From: Epiperipatus broadwayi
Taxonomy: Eukaryota > Onychophora > Udeonychophora > Euonychophora > Peripatidae
NCBI GenBank assembly: GCA_028023455.1
Contig: JAQFVV010000012.1
Coordinates: 13,840,364 to 13,904,363 of the forward strand
Direction: 5' to 3'
DNA length: 64,000 nucleotides
Part shown: in pieces, positions 33,142-44,944 of the stretch
Layout: the number at the start of each line of letters is the position of its first letter
How positions within the stretch are numbered: the first letter of the stretch is position 1
The notes under the pieces: generated by a model
Seen by the model: only the letters and a program-made list of their open reading frames with translations
Databases searched by the model: none
What the model was told of the DNA's origin: nothing
Made by a program: the position numbers and the translations under genes

Positions 33142-33671
33142 GATGGCATTTATTGAGAGGCTTGATAGTAATCAATTAAGCATTAAATACTCTTATTACA
33201 TTTATTATTATTATAATACATTACAATTAAATAATTATCACTGACCTATTTGAGTAAAAGGTAATATAATAACTACATATATTTATAAATATCTATTTTA
33301 TCACCTCATAAATATGAAATTCATTTTCGTCTTTACAAGTTCTGAATGGGATTTTTGTTTTTCATTACCCACAGACAATTCTTTAGATGAAATAAACATT
33401 TTACAAACTAAAAAAAAATAGAATATTCATTTTATTTATCTTTAACCATCTGAAATAATAAAAAAAGATAATTATTGTAATGAAAAAAATATTTCAGGGT
33501 ACAAAAAAAAAAAAAACAATTATTCTAATCTGTTATCATTTGGATGGGAAGGGTTTTACCATTTGTTCATTTCTATTTTTCTTTTAGCTAGGAATGTCTC
33601 ACTTCCCAATTATCAAAATGAATTTTGTATCCTTAGCAAGGTGACTATGTTTTAGATATCTTAAACAACAG

Positions 33672-33885
33672 TCTTGAGCTTGTTTAATAATTTTTATTAG
33701 TCATTCTTTTGACTAGTTATTATCCACTTATTGAATAATATTTATGTAGTGTAATTTTTACCACATCACTCTCATTCAAGGTAGAGATTGGTTTCTATCT
33801 GCTTTTAAGACTTTGCATGAGAGGGTGTAGAGAAAATTACACTAAAGAAATATTAATCATTAAGTGTATAATCTTGAGCTTGTTT
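33672..33885. repeat. MITE-like hairpin with about 60 bp arms and 14 bp flanking direct repeats
   Basis: Arms 33,715-33,775 and 33,817-33,875 are imperfect inverted repeats (GTGTAATTTT...CTCTCAT against ATGAGAGGGTGTAG...ATTACAC) around a 41-base loop. TCTTGAGCTTGTTT occurs at 33,672-33,685 and again at 33,872-33,885. Confidence 0.75.
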
Positions 33886-34609
33886 GTTTGGAATCTATTA
33901 AGATATCAAGATTCATTATCCCAGATTCAAACACCATAGCATGACACCAGTTGATGTCATTACTATTATGTTCTTTATATGTATAATTTGTTGCAGATAT
34001 TCTCAGAATAAGTCCTTCTACTACATGTTTTATTTATATTAACTAATAATAAGGTGTGTGGTACCAATGTACTTGGGCACCTACCTTACACTTTATATTT
34101 AATTTAAATTTTAAACACTGCTTTGACATCATGAAACAATAGGATAACTAATCAGTAAATTGAAGATACTTTTGATTTGCAAAAGTGATTTATTGTAATA
34201 TTTAAAAATTCAAAGTGTAATCTAAAACTTCATTACTTTTCATTGACAGGTTTATTTCGAAGTTGTAATATTTGTCTTTTCAATTTATCTGGTTTAGAGA
34301 AAAAAAAATGTGTGTGTGTGTGGGGGGGGGATATGATCAATTATAACTTTTCAAGGTTTATTTTGATTTCTCATAATAGTATTTAATATTGACTTACAAA
34401 TTAAATGTGTAATTTCAAATTACATCTGATTATTTATAAGTGACAGATTTGTTTGGAATTTTTATTCTTCTTATTTGGCTTTTAAATTTTTTAATTTATT
34501 ATTTGCTTTTGAAAAAATAGAGGAGAAGGGTACTGTCATTTTGATAAGTGTTGTCAACTTTTATAAAAACAATAGCACTAAACACCAAAAGAATTGTCAG
34601 CCACAGATT
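33886..34609. other. Gene-free stretch with a (TG)n-G9 tract
   Basis: AT-rich; a short (TG) run followed by nine G lies at about 34,311-34,330. Nothing else was recognised. Confidence 0.4.
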
Positions 34610-35137
34610 CCTTATTTTTCATCCAAGAAAATGGTTTGTTGGGAGGGCATATAGGCTCGATTTCAACAGGAAGTCTACGATTTTTAGTGGCAACTTCCAG
34701 AACTTGGTCATCCTTGACATTTGAGGGATGTTGATTGAAAGGCAGCTGGGGATCCTCTGTTTTTGATGGTCAAGAAGATCGAACACTTCCCTAACTGCAT
34801 ACTGTGTCAAAGACAGGAAGAGAATACCGTTCACTTCCTCTTCGAATGCACAACTTTGAACAATTTAAGAATTCATTTTCAGCAAAATATGACAAGAAAT
34901 CACATTCAAATGAACCTCAAGACAGCAATTGAAAAGGGCATATTCTCCAAGATCCGGCTTTCAGCCATAATTAATTATTCCATCTGGGCATTGCGCTGAA
35001 AGCTGGTGTTCCAGGCCGAAACCTTGAATAATATATTCACAGCATTTTGGCAAATACTAAACAAGGAAAGGGATAGAGATATGTGCACCGCTGACCCCTT
35101 CACAGCTATGCAAACCCTGGACTCCATTGTAATTAGA
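34610..35137 (+). pseudogene. LINE reverse transcriptase C-terminus fragment (zinc-binding end)
   Basis: The frame 34,763-34,999 contains CILCQRQEENTVHFLFEC, the CX2C...H...C segment found after the polymerase domain in many LINEs, followed by TLNNLR. After one TGA the frame goes on with LVFQAETLNNIFTAFWQILN and stops at about 35,137. Upstream to 34,610 a decayed W-rich portion can be read. Only the 3' coding end is present, as in the usual 5'-truncated LINE. Confidence 0.65.
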
Positions 35138-36429
35138 TAGAGCTTTTCCGCAACTTCACTGTTTGTCAGGTGGCTGTTGTCTACATTTTATAAAACTGAA
35201 ACATGAATACTAAAATTTCTACTAACAGCATCTCATTTTAATCTTCCCTGCTACATTTACCACAAATAGATGTTGGACCTGGTAAACAAAGAGAAAAAAC
35301 TTTAGACAAATTATGCTTCTATGGTTTGTTCTCAAAACAACAAACAAGTCACAAATGTTACCTGTCCAAACATCAACTCAAATATATCTTTTTTTTCTGT
35401 TTTGCATGCTAAATCATAATCATTTACTTGTTTTATACTTCTAGGTCTGTATTTCTTTGGTCTTAATGTGCAATAATTTTGTTTTTGAAAGTAAGAAAAG
35501 GGTTTGTTGTTCTTGTTATTGAACACATATTACAATAAAACAGGTAATCCAAATAAAAATTAAGTGCCTTGTTTTGAAACAAATTAAAAGGTTAAAATGG
35601 AAATTATAATTTAAATGAAGAACTCAAGTTTTATGTTTACATTTATTTATCAAATAAAAATGTAATAATATAAATGAAGCACACAAAATTTACTTTAAAT
35701 TAATTTCTAAAAAAAATATTGTAATGCATGAAACTACTTCATTTTTATCTTTTATTTTCTGTTCTATTTTTAAACTATCATTGTTAGCAAAAAAACTGGC
35801 ATGAGAAAAGGCTGGACCTGGTGCAATGTTTTCATGCAGGGACCTCTTTAACACATGATAAAAAACAGTTTGTAATTAAAAAAAAAAAAAATCTAGTTTG
35901 CAGATATAGATATATTGCTTTATAAAAAGTATAAATCAAGTCAAGAATGATTCTCTTCATTATAAATTTTATTTATTTTGAATCAGAATTCATTAAAAAA
36001 AAACATTCAAGAAAATAAAATAATTTTTTGAAATGTATTTTGTTATGTTACTCAAATATTGATTAACACAAATCATACATTTCAAAACTGTAATGTTTTT
36101 TAATAGATTCAGCACATCAAATAATTATCAATTAGAAATATAATATACATGTTAAAGTGAAATTGGAGAAATAAAAATTATTAAACTAAATTGTATTTGC
36201 CATTGGTATTCTTAACCTTCGGAAACTTTCCAATAAATTTATATTTGAACTACAACAAAAATAATTGATATGAAAAGAACTGCAGTTTACCAGTACATTT
36301 TCTATCAAGTTAAAACAATGTATGAAGAAAAGATGGAATATGAAAATATATAAAAATGATCTATTAAGAAAAACATCTAGAATTTTGTAAAATGATATAA
36401 AAAATTGTTAATGATAAAAAATATATATA
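35138..36429. other. Stretch without recognisable genes
   Basis: AT-rich with poly-A tracts (for example 35,878-35,891). No gene, repeat partner or RNA was seen. Confidence 0.4.
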
Positions 36430-37090
36430 ATTGTGAATTATCAGGGAAAGCTATAGAAGAGAATACAAAACATAAAAATATAAAAGAACATCATTGTATT
36501 GATAAAAAAGTTATTTCTGCTATAAAAAAAAAAAGATGAAACCATTACTAAAAAGACAGAGAACAGCATGAAATGTATGAAAGAGTTCTATAAAGAATTA
36601 TATGGTAATAAAGAACAAGAAAATAAAATATCTCTTACAATAACTACATCCTCTATATTGTCCAAATTCAAATGAAGAATTGGGATATGCAATTAGATTT
36701 ATGAAGAAGGGAAACATTCCAGGTAATGATGGAATTATAATGAATATTATAAAAGATGCAGATGAAGAAATAGAAAAACTATTGAAAAATTATATATCAA
36801 ATGTCTAAATGATAAAGAAGTACCAGATGAGTGAATAAAAACTGTAATAAAATTGATATTTTAAAAAGGTAATAAAGAAGATATTAGAAATTATAGATCT
36901 ATCAGTTTTTTTTATCAATTCTGTGCAAATTTTTTACCATAATTCATTTACACCAATAAAAAAAAAAAAGCAAGTTTAATTTAAAAGTGGTTTTAGTACA
37001 GTGGATCACATCCAAGTATTGAGAGAGGTTATAGAAAAAACAATGAATATAGTGAACCAGATCTACCTGCAATACTTTGTTTACTTAACA
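36430..37090 (+). pseudogene. LINE (RTE-like) reverse transcriptase, N-terminal half fragment
   Basis: Plus-strand fragments in changing frames: GNIPGNDGIIMNIIKDADEE, a K(K)GNKEDIRNYRSISF block (the NYRPISLL region of LINE reverse transcriptases) and KSGFSTVDHIQVLREVIEK (the GF...T.DHI..L block). The order and spacing fit the front half of an RTE-type polymerase of the sort annotated in databases as craniofacial development protein 2-like. Many stops. The catalytic DD region is missing, and a different copy at 46.4 kb supplies that half. Confidence 0.78.
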
Positions 37091-39347
37091 GCTTAATATT
37101 AATATTTATTCTTGATATATCATTTTTATTATATTCAGACATCAACATCTATTTAATAATACCTTCTTAAAACTTTATTTATTATTTATTAACATCTATT
37201 ATTTACTATATTTTCTCTTTATTTATAGTTCATGACTGTCTTCTATAATGACTGCAGCAGCAGACTGGAACTTCAAGCAGAGGAGTAGAATTAACCATCA
37301 CTCATACCTATAAACATATCAAAGTGATACAAATAAATAGCTTGACCATATTTCCTGGTTATAACACCCCTCGACTGCTGAAACCAAAACCTGCTATCCA
37401 AAGCATTTTATTTGTTTTGAGAATAAAATTCAGGCACCAGCTGACCATATATTATATATGGCTGGCATACTCAGATGACAGACATACCAATCCAGTGCTT
37501 GAAAGATCTCAAACTAGCTCCTACTCTTAATCATGGGGTCCAGCCATTTTACTTCACATATACAGATGTTTCTACCCTTAAATTAATGGTGATGCAGTTA
37601 CAATAGAAAACATAATTCAAATAACAATTAAGCAAATATTATTTATTCACTCACACCCATATTTAACATAATATAGTATATTTTACATAAAAATATAAAT
37701 GATTACTTTCAGGCTAAATTTATGACAGTCCTTTGTTAAAGTTTCATTTAATATAAAGGGTCTAGACAGTTATTATTAAAAATATAGTTACCTAGGTTTT
37801 CATTATTGTCAATTTATAACAGTTTGGCCTTTGGTGTTCCATTGATGATCTCTGAGTTCATATTCCTTCTTTAGCTCAACAATGGGAGAGTATGCAGCAG
37901 CAACTCCTTTATTGGTTCCCGGCATAAACAGTTGATTTTGCTGAGAACTTAGGACATGAAGCCCAGTCAAACACTCCTATGGCTGGTTCACTACTGCACA
38001 TATTTCTGAATATCTGGATCTATGAATGAATCTCAGAATATGAATGATTTTTTTAACAATAGGCAAATGCTCCTTTTATATCTAACTCACCCATTGTTTA
38101 TTTCCTTATCATCATTTTAATTTTTTTGTAACTTAAATTTATTTGTAATTAATTTTTATATTTCATTTTATCTAATCTCTTTTATAAATTAATCTACTAT
38201 TTCATTGTTTTTATACTGAAGAGATAGTTTACATAGTTTGTAATTATTTCAATTATTAGTTTCAAATTTTATTATCAGCCAGGAATCTTAATGGCATTCC
38301 AAATGTTTTTTTAACTAATTAATTTTATTCTGATTTTTTGTATATTTACTTATTTTTAGACATTTTATTCTTTTAATTTATAAAAAGAAGAGAGAGTGAG
38401 TTTAAATTTTTATTTCTCCTAATTCTTTTCCCCACTTGCTCTTAATAAACAACTTTATTCTAAAAGCAAAATTATATTTTTTTTAATGTACTTTTAAATA
38501 AATTTTTCTTGCTTTTCTCTAATAAATTTGTTAATTTATTTTCAAATTATCAATATGTAATGCAGATATATGTGTGTTTTATAGCATATATCTCACTAGC
38601 ATTACAGTAGGTTATTATGTTTTGAATTTCTGGATTATGGCATTTGATTTTATAAGCATTTTTACAGTGATTAAAACATTATCAAGATATTGTAACAGAA
38701 ACACCCACAAAGATAAATAACAGATAAAGAAAATATATGCTCATCTAGGGGGAAATGATTGCCAGTGGGTGACTATGTACATAATAAATTAACTAGACAA
38801 ATTTTTTATACTAATTTGATAATAGCCATGAATAATATTCAGAATGGAGTTTACATCAAGTACAAATCTTTATACAGATCCAGTCATATTTTCTGATCAT
38901 TATCCTTCCCATACTTATAGTATTATTCTGAAGAAAATATAAAAATAATATACTTGAATATCAGGTAAAAAATTTAATGAAAAAATATTCTTAAGTATAA
39001 TAAAAACTTTATTCAATATAACAATAGAATACGAACAATATAACTTATATTTATATATTTCCACAGTCCATATCAATGAAATATGGAATATACATGACAG
39101 AAAATATTTTTAAATTAATGTTTATATTCTATTACATCTCTGAACATAAACTATAAAGCCAAAAGAGAAAAAAATCATATTAATTTTTACTTAACTAGAA
39201 AATGGACATTTTGAAAAACAAAGTTTATTTTGATATTATAATTCTAATGATTATTCATTCAACATAGTCATTCTAAAAGTTCTTACCAAATTTGATCTGT
39301 TGGGCCCAACATTTTTAGAGAGAAACATTAATTTAAAAATGAGATCT
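37091..39347. other. Stretch without recognisable genes
   Basis: Mostly AT-rich. Two more balanced patches (37,220-37,600 and 37,800-38,020) contain no conserved frame that I recognise on either strand. A 68-codon frame at 37,324-37,530 has no motif. Confidence 0.4.
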
Positions 39348-39389
39348 TGTTGTATTTAGTCTGGATTACTCATAACACAAACATGTATA

Positions 39390-39570
39390 AAATAGGAAAA
39401 ACTCTCCATACAGTAGTGCCACTCAGTGCAAGCCAGAGTAATCAATCAATGCCAGAAGGCTTGTGCATAAATTCCTATCTAGATAGGGATTTAAAGTCTG
39501 TTTTAATAGCAGTTATGAGCAATCATAAGAAATGGTGATCATGTGATGTTTAGTGCTTTAACAAATGTGT
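39390..39570. repeat. SR1 copy 3
   Basis: Starts AGGAAAAACTCTCCATACAG, continues CACTCAGTGCAAGCCAGA and ends ATGGTGATCATGTGATGTTTA, which is the complement of the start of copy 1. It lies within the family A solo LTR. Confidence 0.75.
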
Positions 39571-39600
39571 ATACATACATTTTAATAATAGGTCTATTAG

Positions 39601-40335
39601 TGCTGTGTGTGTTGATATTTTTACACACATATTTATACACAAATTGAGAGAGGGAAAAAGTTATAAACAAAAATATTAAAGATATATTCTTATAAGTTGA
39701 AATTAAAAGCTATAGTAGTTAATTAAAAAGATTAAGAGCTAAAATGAAACAATAGTTTAATTAGCACAGTAGATTGTCAAAGCAAATTAAATAATTAAAA
39801 GGAATGTTAAGTATATTCTCTTTGATAATGATAATCTACAAAATCAATATTTAATTAAAGTAAAAGAATAATTATCTTCACAAGGAAAAGAATTACCTGA
39901 CTGGATGTACAGTAACCAGCCAATCATATCCAGAAATTAAAGAACAATGACAGCGCTCACTTCTTAGCAATAACGCACGGGATTCTTGGAATTCTATCTG
40001 AGAGGATGGAATGCAGTTAAGCAAGTGTTTCCGTTTCAGAATTTAAGTGGAGATAGGTGGTTTCCGAACATCTCAAGAGTCATCCAGGGTTTTAAACAGG
40101 TTGTCCTGATCTTTATTATCATTTGTCCTTATCCTTAAGGCTCAATGATATAATAACTTTGTATAATTATTAAATCTCTCCTTAGTTGATTATATATTAA
40201 GCATTTATTTAAAAAAACTGTATTTCATTATAGTCACTCATGGTAGTGCATGGAAATCAATCTCACTCATGGTAATGCTTGATTTAGATATTATTCCCCT
40301 CATGGAAGTGCATCTTAAATTATCTAGACATAGCA
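39601..40335 (+). repeat. 5' LTR of element C
   Basis: Begins TGCTGTGTGTGTTGATA and ends CTAGACATAGCA. Near its 3' end are three irregular repeats of the TCA(C)TCATGGTAGTGC type. It pairs with 44,188-44,944. Confidence 0.93.
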
Positions 40336-40358
40336 TTGGTGCAGTCAGTCTGAAATGA
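40336..40358 (+). promoter_or_regulatory. Primer-binding site of element C
   Basis: TTGGTGCAGTCAGTCTGAAA begins right after the LTR. The TGG start and the GCAGTC core suggest a serine-tRNA-type primer; the match to a specific tRNA is inferred. Confidence 0.8.
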
Positions 40359-40402
40359 ACCATCAATCTAAATAACAGTTTTAATTGGGTTAATATCTAA
40401 GC

Positions 40403-41165
40403 ATGCAAGTGGCAATTAGAGAATTCAACATCAGTGAGGCAATCACTTGGCCACTGTATATACAGCATTTAGAAAAATATTTATTCATCAACAAGGTCAA
40501 AGATGATAAATATAAGATTACTTCATTATTGTGCTTTGCAGGCAAAGGAGTCATTGAGATTGCAAACTGGCTTACAGAACCTCTAACTTTGGAAGAATGC
40601 ATGTACAATCACATTAAGGAGCGTTTAGCTAGCCACTTCAAACCCCACCCCACGCATATCTCATAAATTTCTGCTAGAAACCAATATTGGGATGAAACTA
40701 TCAAAGATTACAACATTGCTTTGCATGATCTAGCAAAGAACTGTGTGTATGGATCATTTTTGGATGAAGCCCTCCTTGAACAGCTGTTTACTGATATGTG
40801 CAACAATAGTTTAAAGCAACAACTGTTGGCCATTACTGATTTAGGCTACATTGAGGCTATAAAAATGGAACATAACTTATGAGGTAGTGATGAACAATCT
40901 TGTAAATTTGTAGAATTTAAAGATAATGGCAAAAATCAAACTGATGTTTGCAAAACAGAAGTGAACAGCAGACTATGAAAAGGGAAAATATGTCTGTTGG
41001 TGATACCAAGTTTACATGTTACTACTGGGGTAAAAAGGGCCACAAAGCCAGAAACTGCTATTACAAAGGTAAATGCTGCAAAAACTGTAAGAAAAAAGGA
41101 CACTTAGAAAAAAGTGTAAGCAGAAAAAGGGTAGTTATAATCACCAAAAACACCAGTACATTAAG
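40403..41165 (+). pseudogene. Element C gag with damaged zinc knuckles
   Basis: The capsid frame 40,403-40,666 (EFNISEAITWPLYIQHLEKY, LTLEECMYNHIKERLASHF) shifts frame and continues as WDETIKDYNIALHDLAKNC and FLDEALLEQLFTDMCNNSLK to a TGA near 40,880. Knuckle frame 40,948-41,169: the first motif reads CYYWGKKGHKARNC, with the second Cys changed to Trp; the second reads CKNCKKKGHLEKSV, lacking the final Cys. Both would fail to hold zinc. The family is the same as element B gag. Confidence 0.85.
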
Positions 41166-41199
41166 GTGAGACAAACATCTACTACTGACAAAATTATGC

Positions 41200-41530
41200 T
41201 GCAGATAAACCTATGTGACCAGCCCATAGAAATGGAAGTGGATAGTGGCAGTGAAGTATCTCACATCAGTCAATGACTGGCATAATATTATGTCCAAGAG
41301 TAACAAAATCCCAAAATTGGAGAAGACTGATCTTAGGGCTCTTGATGTAAATGGCAATGCATTCAAAATAAAAGGTGCAGTACAAGCCCCTGTAAGTCGA
41401 ACAAATAAAAAATTAATAGACTTTTATACATCATTATGCCCTGATAAATCCCTAATCGGTCACCAATGGTTTAAAAGATTGGGAATCAAACTCACAATAG
41501 TGAAAAAAAGTCAAACTAGAAAATGAAATG
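41200..41530 (+). pseudogene. Element C protease
   Basis: MLQINLCDQPIEMEVDSGSE gives the DSG active site at about 41,238, followed by a frame break and SVNDWHNIM and IGHQWFKRLGI in the frame 41,245-41,526. These match the retropepsin layout of DSG, flap and C-terminal LIG..W. Confidence 0.8.
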
Positions 41531-41629
41531 CAAATCAAATTTTCCAACTTACTTAATGGGGAACCTGGTATTATAAAAATTATCCATGTATCAATAGAGT
41601 AGCAGTGATGCGCTACCTATAATATGTAA

Positions 41630-42245
41630 ATCCCGTAAAGTTCCATTCGCACAAAAAGAAAAAGTTAAAAAACAGATTGCAGACTTAGTTATAAAAGGAG
41701 TATTACAATACACTGTGAATTCTAATTGGGCTACACCATTGGTTGTTATTACCAAAACCTATGGCCAAATTCATTTGTGCAGAGACTATAGAGTTTGGTA
41801 AACAAGGCAATCAGTAAAAGTGTGTACCCAGTCCCTAATGCCAGGGAGATATTAGCATCATTGCAGAAAGCAAATTGGTTTGTTAAACTGGACCTCAATT
41901 CTTCTTTTCACCAAATACCAGTGAATGAGCAGATAGCTAAAGTACTGACTATTCCCACCCATGTAGGATTATTTAAGTGTATGAGACTTCCATTTGGAAT
42001 AATGTCAGCGCCTAGCATTTTTCAATCAAAAATTGAAACCCTCCTTAATGGACTAGAAGATGTAATTCCATATTTTGATATTCTTATCACGGTTATGACA
42101 GAAACAAGCTTAGAATGCATATACATAAAGTCTGAAAAACAGGACAAATTTAGTGTTAAACTCAACACCCAAAAATATATATGGGAAGCTAAGAACATTA
42201 AGTTTTTAGGGCATATAATCTCCTGCCCCCGAGAAAATTAAAAAA
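41630..42245 (+). pseudogene. Element C reverse transcriptase, one catalytic Asp deleted
   Basis: The polymerase core reads VNKAISKSVYPVPNAREILA, FVKLDLNSSFHQIPV and MRLPFGIMSAPSIFQ, then VIPYFDILITV where active relatives have YFDDILI. One Asp codon of YxDD is missing by an in-frame 3-base loss (about 42,070-42,090). The frame then reaches IKFLGHIIS and stops at 42,241. Upstream, a decayed fingers region (VLQYTVNSNWATPLVV) leads in from about 41,640. Confidence 0.88.
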
Positions 42246-42479
42246 AACCAAACAAAGAGAAAAAAACCCCAACTTTTTTCAGCTTAGTCAACTATTTTGA
42301 AAATTTCCTAGACGGAAAGGCCCACATCACCAGACTATTGTGTGATCTGTTTAAAAAGAATCAGTAATGGAAGTGGTAAAGAGAATCAGTAATGGAAGTG
42401 GGAAGACAAGAAGGAAAAAGCTTTTCTATGCACTAAATCACTGCTTACTTCAAACAAATTACTCATACACTATAACAGT

Positions 42480-42890
42480 GATTTAAAAATTATGCTTGCA
42501 TAATTATGCTTACAACAGATGCATCAGAATTTGGAGTCAGAGCTATGCTGTGTCACTCAGCTCAGGAGGGTGAATGATCTATTGCTTATGCATCCAGCAC
42601 TTTGTCCAAGGCAGGGAGAAATTACAGCCAATTAGACAAAGAGGCCCTTGCGATTTTGTTTGGCATCAAAAAAATTTCCATCAATATCTATATGACCCCA
42701 GATTTACAATAGTAATGGATCACAAACTCCTATTGGGAATATTAGGAACTAAACAAATTCCTGATCATTTGAGCCCCCACACATTCTATTAGCTAAACAT
42801 ATTGGCAGGATATGATTATATGCTGATATATAAAATGGGAAAACAAGTAGGCCATGCTCATGCTTTGTCATGCATGCCGGACCAATCTGA
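42480..42890 (+). pseudogene. Element C RNase H
   Basis: TTDASEFGVRAMLCHSA near 42,515 gives the first acidic motif. The SYA.S.TLSKAGRNYSQLDKEA and FGIKKFHQYLYD blocks follow in shifting frames, then DHKLLLGILGTKQIP and the trailing HALSCMP-type end near 42,865. Broken by stops. Confidence 0.8.
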
Positions 42891-43094
42891 ATGATGTAAA
42901 AAAGAAATTCAGATTAACTATATAGACAACTAGAATAATCAAACCCCCAACAGTAAAACAGTGGCTGTGTGGACATCTGAAGACTATGTTTTTCAGTGGA
43001 TGGTAAAACAGATTAGTGAAGGATATTCGAGAAAATGACCTACTTTTTTTCATAAGAAATTATGGAATGCCCATGAAGAGTTAACAGTCTGCAA

Positions 43095-44165
43095 AGTATG
43101 CATTTGAGGGGTGATCAAGTTCTCATCCCACTGAAAGAAAGAAATAAAATCATGAAGATGTTGCATGAGGGCCATCCAGGCATCATGAGAGCAAAGGCAT
43201 TAGCTCATAGTTATGTCTGATGGCTGGCATTAATAGTGATATTGAGAAAAATATTAAAAAGTGCAAAAATTGTCAAACATGTGCTAAAGCACCTTCTGCA
43301 AAGTTTGAACCATGGCCTAAATTAGAAAAGCCATGGCAACATGTACACATTGACCACTACAGGCCATTTGAAGGTCAATTGTTTTTAATAGTGGTCGACA
43401 CATTTTCAGGGTGGATTGAATACAAAACTGTAAATAGCACTGGTACAGATATGACACTGGGCAAACTTTATGAAATTTTAGCACATCATGGGTTTCCAGC
43501 AATGCTCGTATCTGACAATGGAACTGGTTTTACAGCACAGAAATTTGAAGAAGTGAAGCAAGAATGGAGGTAAAACACTGTCTCACCCCCCTACCATCCT
43601 CAATCTAATGGGTTATCTAAAAAGTGGTACAAACCCTTAAATCCACCATCAACTGGGAAAAATGAAAATTCACAAGGCAGTGTTGACTGCACTCCTCCAT
43701 CACCTCATGACTCCTACCGCCAAATCTGGAAAATCACCAGCGGAATTGTATCTTGGTAGGAAAGTATGCACTAAATTAACAAACATTGTGCCAATCAGTG
43801 ATAAAAACTATCATGAATCTGATACCCACAAACACTACAAATATCACCCACAGGAAAAAGTATGGGTTAAGAATAACAACAATAAGTTTTGGTCGAAGAC
43901 TGAAGTTATACACCATTTGTCAAAACAAGTGATAGCAGTTCAAATGAGTAGTGGGTAAATACTTTGCAAACACATCAACCAGCTGCATAAAGATGAAACA
44001 GACAAGATAATGTCCGACCTAGGTAAATCAGCAGTGATCGATGACCAAGATCAGAAATGCAACACACCAATTGAAGCAGAAAATAATCCACCATGGCCTA
44101 AAAGGGAAATCAAGAGACCCCCTTATTTCAAGGACTATGTATTTAGTTTAGAGATTATGAATTGA
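43095..44165 (+). pseudogene. Element C integrase, third catalytic residue lost
   Basis: The HEGHPGIMRAKALAHSYV zinc region (43,165-43,220) is interrupted by a TGA. Frame 43,220-43,573 continues with CKNCQTCAKAPSAKFEPW, HVHIDHYRPF and LVSDNGTGF, keeping the first two catalytic Asp. At HPQSNG the sequence is one base short and reads LSKKWYK instead of an AE-containing motif, so the Glu of D,D35E is gone (about 43,610). The C-terminal tail (frame 43,662-43,958 and on) ends RPPYFKDYVF near 44,150, as in element A. Confidence 0.88.
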
Positions 44166-44176
44166 TCTCTGAACTC

Positions 44177-44187
44177 AGAGGAAGTAA
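44177..44187 (+). promoter_or_regulatory. Polypurine tract of element C
   Basis: AGAGGAAGTAA lies immediately before the 3' LTR. Confidence 0.7.
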
Positions 44188-44944
44188 TGCTGTGTATGTG
44201 TATGTTGATATTTTTTACAGACATATATATACACAAATGTAGGAACTTTGAGAGAGAGAAAGTTACAAACAAAAATATTTAAGATACATTTTTGTATGTT
44301 GAAATTAAAAGCTATAGTAATTAATTAAAAAGATTAAAAGTTAAAATGAAACAATAGTTTAATTAGCACAGTAGATTGTTGAAGCGAATTAAATAATTAA
44401 AAGGAATGCTAAGTAGATTTTCTTCGATAACACCAATCTACAAAATCAGTATTTAATTAAAGTAAAAGAATAATTAATTACTTTCACAAGGAAAAGAATC
44501 ACATGATTGGATGTATAGTAACCAGCCAATTATCTCCGGAAATTAAAGAACAATGACAGCACTCACTTCTTAGCAATCAGGCACTGGATTTTTGAATTCT
44601 ACCTGAGTAGATGGATTGCAGTTAAGCAAGTGGTTCCATTTCAGGGTAACTTGAAGTGTAGATATCTGGCTTCCAAATGTTTAAAGAGTCATCAAAGGTT
44701 TTAAGCAGGTCATCCTGATCTTTATTGACATTTGTTTTTAATCTTCGGGCTCAATGATATTCAACTTTATATAATTATTAACTCTCTCCTTAGTTGATCA
44801 TATATTAAGCATTTATTTAAAATAAACCGTATTTCATTATAGTCACTCATGGTAGTGCATGGAAATCAATCTTACTCATGGTAGTGCTTGATTTAAATAT
44901 TATTCATCTCATGGAAGTGCATCCTAAATTAGCTAGACATAGCA
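44188..44944 (+). repeat. 3' LTR of element C
   Basis: Partner of 39,601-40,335, followed directly by the second ATTAG target-site copy. Confidence 0.93.

Larger units (their letters stand above)
39601..44944 (+). mobile_element. Ty3/gypsy LTR retrotransposon C
   Basis: Plus-strand element with LTRs 39,601-40,335 and 44,188-44,944 and a perfect 5 bp target duplication ATTAG (39,596-39,600 and 44,945-44,949). The primer-binding site TGGTGCAGTCAGTCTGAAAT follows the 5' LTR and AGAGGAAGTAA precedes the 3' LTR. The interior runs gag, knuckles, protease, reverse transcriptase, RNase H, integrase in the gypsy order, with frameshifts throughout. A catalytic Asp of the polymerase and the third acidic residue of integrase are lost, so it is inactive. 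It is a sister of element B. Confidence 0.93.

Noticed and set aside
32975-33244. 89-codon ORF over SR1 copy 2
   Set aside because: The same peptide start recurs only because the repeat recurs (also at 39,347); the frame is not maintained in copy 1 or copy 4.
39347-39538. 63-codon ORF starting in the family-A LTR
   Set aside because: Chimeric frame across an LTR scrap and SR1; no conserved product.
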